Shown: piece after piece, positions 31,182 to 32,926 of the stretch
Layout: the number at the start of each line of letters is the position of its first letter
How positions within the stretch are numbered: the stretch's first letter is position 1
Program-made: the position numbers and the translations under genes
DNA from: an uncultured Clostridia bacterium
Lineage (GTDB): Bacteria; Bacillota; Clostridia; TANB77; CAG-508
Assembly (NCBI GenBank): GCA_934177555.1
Contig: CAKPPL010000002.1
Span: 1-32,926, forward strand
DNA length: 32,926 nt
Direction of reading: 5' to 3'
Notes under the pieces: model-generated
The model's database searches: none
The model's input: the letters and a program-made list of their open reading frames with translations, nothing else
What the model was told of the DNA's origin: nothing

Positions 31182-32825
31182 TTAATATATTTTTTCGAAT
31201 AATTTATTTATTTTATTTTTTATATATTTTTTTAAAATTAAAATAAATAAAATAAAAATTAAATTAATAATTATTATTGATTTTATATAATTAATATTTT
31301 TAAATATTTTTGAAAAATAATTTAATATTAAAATAATAAAAATTGTTAATACATATTGATATAATTTATTATTATTATCTTTTGTTAAAGATGCATTATC
31401 TGTCCAATTTAAATTTGGTTTTTTTAAATCAATTAAAACCATTAAATAACTATTTATTATATTTAACCACATTGAAATACAAAATGTTATTATTCCATAA
31501 TATATTTGTAATCCTGTAACATTAAAATAAATTGTTAATATTATTGAAATAATTACCAATGTATTTATTAATATTTGATGTAAATTCTTTAATTTAAATT
31601 GTGTATATAATGAAATTGGAATATATTTTATAAATATTGCATCTTGCCCGTCCCTAGAAATAGCTGTTATTGATAAATTGCAAAATGTAAATATAATTTG
31701 TATTATTCCTATTACAATTAATGTACATTGCAATTTGAATTCTTCAGTTCCAATTTCTTCTATTATATTTTCATTTTTTATTTGTTGTAAAAATGATGGC
31801 AAAAATATATTTATTAAAAATATTATTTTTATAAAAAAATATTGAAAAATATTTTGTAAAAAATATATTGGATTTTTTATTAATTTTTTTATATCATTTT
31901 CTACATATTTTTTTATTTTATTTTTTTTATTGAATTTATATTTTTTATTTATTTTTTTTATTGAATTATTTTTTTGAATATTTTTTAATATATTTTTTAA
32001 ATAAATTTTATTTCCTATAAAAATAAATAATAAAATTGCAAAAAAATTAAATAAAATTATTTTTAATATATTTTTTATTATTATTAAATAATTATTTATT
32101 GTTAATATTTTTATTATTGGATTAATTATTAAAAAATAATTATTTATTTTATCCATTTTTTCGCTAATTATTTTTATTGAATTATTTTCTACATTATTTA
32201 ATAAAATTACTGTACTATTTTGTACAAAAAAATATGTTAAAATAAAAGTTAATAAACAAGTTATTATTAATTGAAAAATATCTCTATTTTTTATTAATTT
32301 TGAGAATTGCATTAAAATCAACATTATTGTGCTAATTATTATTGTAAATAATATTGGAAAAATAAATAAAACAAATATTAATAAAATAAAATATATTATT
32401 GTTCTTTGTACTAATAATCCATACATTAATAATGGAATTACCAAATATAATGCTTCCATAAAATATATTATTATTATTGTTGTTATCAATTTAGATAATA
32501 ATAATTCTATTGGTTTTATTGGTAATGGAAGTACTTGCTCTAAATCTTTTGAATAATAAAATATATTACTTGTTAGCATTATTAATTGAAATAAAATAAA
32601 AAATGCTATTATTGGTAAATATATTTTTAAAAATAATATTGGTTCTCCTGTTCTTATTAAATATTTAATTGCTTGTAGTGACAAATATGTTAATGTTATA
32701 ACTAATATTCCTATTAACCAAAATAATATATTTTTTTTATTTATTTTTTTATTATTTATTATATTTAATTTTTGATAATAATCAATAATAAATATTTTTG
32801 TTAATTGCTTTATTTTATTAATCAT
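31182..32825 (-). CDS. ABC exporter permease
   Basis: A 547-residue membrane protein with about 12 hydrophobic helices in two groups and a charged central loop (about 295-320). After the second helix it has the motif YYSKDLEQVLPLPIKPIELL (about 91-110), found in a family of bacterial ABC permeases of the ABC-2 kind, where a short cytoplasmic helix couples to the ATPase. It is extremely Ile/Lys/Asn-rich, the most A/T-biased gene in the window. Its ATG overlaps by 8 bases the stop of an ATPase gene, so the two form a transporter. The substrate is unknown; relatives are thought to export peptides or antibiotics. Confidence 0.85.
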   Translation of the reverse strand: MINKIKQLTKIFIIDYYQKLNIINNKKINKKNILFWLIGILVITLTYLSLQAIKYLIRTGEPILFLKIYLPIIAFFILFQLIMLTSNIFYYSKDLEQVLPLPIKPIELLLSKLITTIIIIYFMEALYLVIPLLMYGLLVQRTIIYFILLIFVLFIFPILFTIIISTIMLILMQFSKLIKNRDIFQLIITCLLTFILTYFFVQNSTVILLNNVENNSIKIISEKMDKINNYFLIINPIIKILTINNYLIIIKNILKIILFNFFAILLFIFIGNKIYLKNILKNIQKNNSIKKINKKYKFNKKNKIKKYVENDIKKLIKNPIYFLQNIFQYFFIKIIFLINIFLPSFLQQIKNENIIEEIGTEEFKLQCTLIVIGIIQIIFTFCNLSITAISRDGQDAIFIKYIPISLYTQFKLKNLHQILINTLVIISIILTIYFNVTGLQIYYGIITFCISMWLNIINSYLMVLIDLKKPNLNWTDNASLTKDNNNKLYQYVLTIFIILILNYFSKIFKNINYIKSIIIINLIFILFILILKKYIKNKINKLFEKIY

Positions 32826-32926
32826 TTTTTGTTATCTCCATAAATAATTCTTCTAATGATTTATTTTCTTTTAATTCTTTTCTCATTTCTTCTATTGTTC
32901 CAACAAATAATAATTCCCCTTTATTT
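32818..32926 (-). CDS. ABC transporter ATP-binding protein, 3' end only
   Basis: The last 35 codons of a minus-strand gene whose remainder lies beyond the window edge. The sequence GELLFVGTIEEMRKELKE, then SLEELFMEIT, is the usual C-terminal end of ABC-2-type ATPases: after the H-loop the protein ends with a strand, a helix and a LEELF motif. The stop TAA (32818-32820) overlaps the start of the permease by 8 bases, showing translational coupling. The Walker motifs are outside the window. Confidence 0.85.
   Translation of the reverse strand, partial: NKGELLFVGTIEEMRKELKENKSLEELFMEITKND

Noticed and set aside
1..32926. CRISPR array, insertion sequence or prophage
   Set aside because: No regularly spaced repeats, transposase, integrase or phage structural genes were seen.

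Overview
The window comes from a very AT-rich, endospore-forming member of the Bacillota, most likely an uncultured gut-type Clostridia. The grounds are Clostridia-type housekeeping genes (murF, murA, recR, ybaB, dnaX preceded by a small SRP RNA, tadA, rsmI), a scattered set of sporulation genes (ypeB, spoIIR, spmA, spmB, a GerMN-domain protein, an AbrB/SpoVT-type regulator), clean sigma-A promoters with 17-base spacers, strong AGGAGG-type ribosome binding sites and heavy A/T codon use. No ribosomal RNA, insertion sequence or CRISPR array was seen.

Layout. 1-4432: an envelope module with a signal-peptide protein carrying xxxLxxG repeats (cut by the window edge) and an MMPL/RND transporter, divergent from a TetR regulator; the spacer holds three related palindromic operators. 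4453-7253: a three-gene operon ending in a VirD4/TraG-type coupling ATPase, with two unrecognised small genes before it and a full-consensus promoter. 7377-9720: a type II DnaJ and MurF. 9884-12547: a large TrbL/VirB6-like membrane protein, the second type IV secretion-like gene. 12799-15595: ypeB, a divergent MurG-like diacylglycerol glycosyltransferase, and a 50-residue protein. 15628-19161: recR, ybaB, dnaX, the SRP RNA and an unknown membrane-anchored protein, all on the minus strand. 19298-23759: a TtcA-type tRNA thiolase, tadA, tRNA-Arg(CCU), phosphoglucomutase and a eukaryotic-type UDP-sugar pyrophosphorylase. 24009-27424: an unknown protein, then spoIIR, murA and a WalJ/YycJ metallo-hydrolase. 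27425-27773: no large gene, but a compact structured RNA candidate and a convergent 37-residue hydrophobic ORF with its own promoter. 27774-32926: spmB-spmA, the AbrB-type regulator, rsmI, a proline-rich small protein, the GerMN lipoprotein-like protein, and an ABC exporter permease with the 3' end of its ATPase gene.

How the parts connect. Phosphoglucomutase and the UDP-sugar pyrophosphorylase could supply UDP-glucose to the glycosyltransferase for glycolipid synthesis (inference). MurF and MurA are two steps of peptidoglycan precursor synthesis. SpoIIR, SpmA/B, YpeB and the GerMN protein act from early forespore signalling to cortex maturation and germination. The coupling ATPase and the TrbL-like protein look like parts of one secretion machine interleaved with housekeeping genes, with no relaxase or VirB4 in view. 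Several convergent gene pairs share one hairpin that overlaps the stop codons, so the genome is compact.

The most unusual places are the structured RNA with its convergent small hydrophobic ORF (27433-27736), the interrupted type IV secretion module, and a 23-base inverted repeat upstream of the TrbL-like gene. Several starts were moved to a later ATG because the earlier one overlaps its own ribosome binding site.
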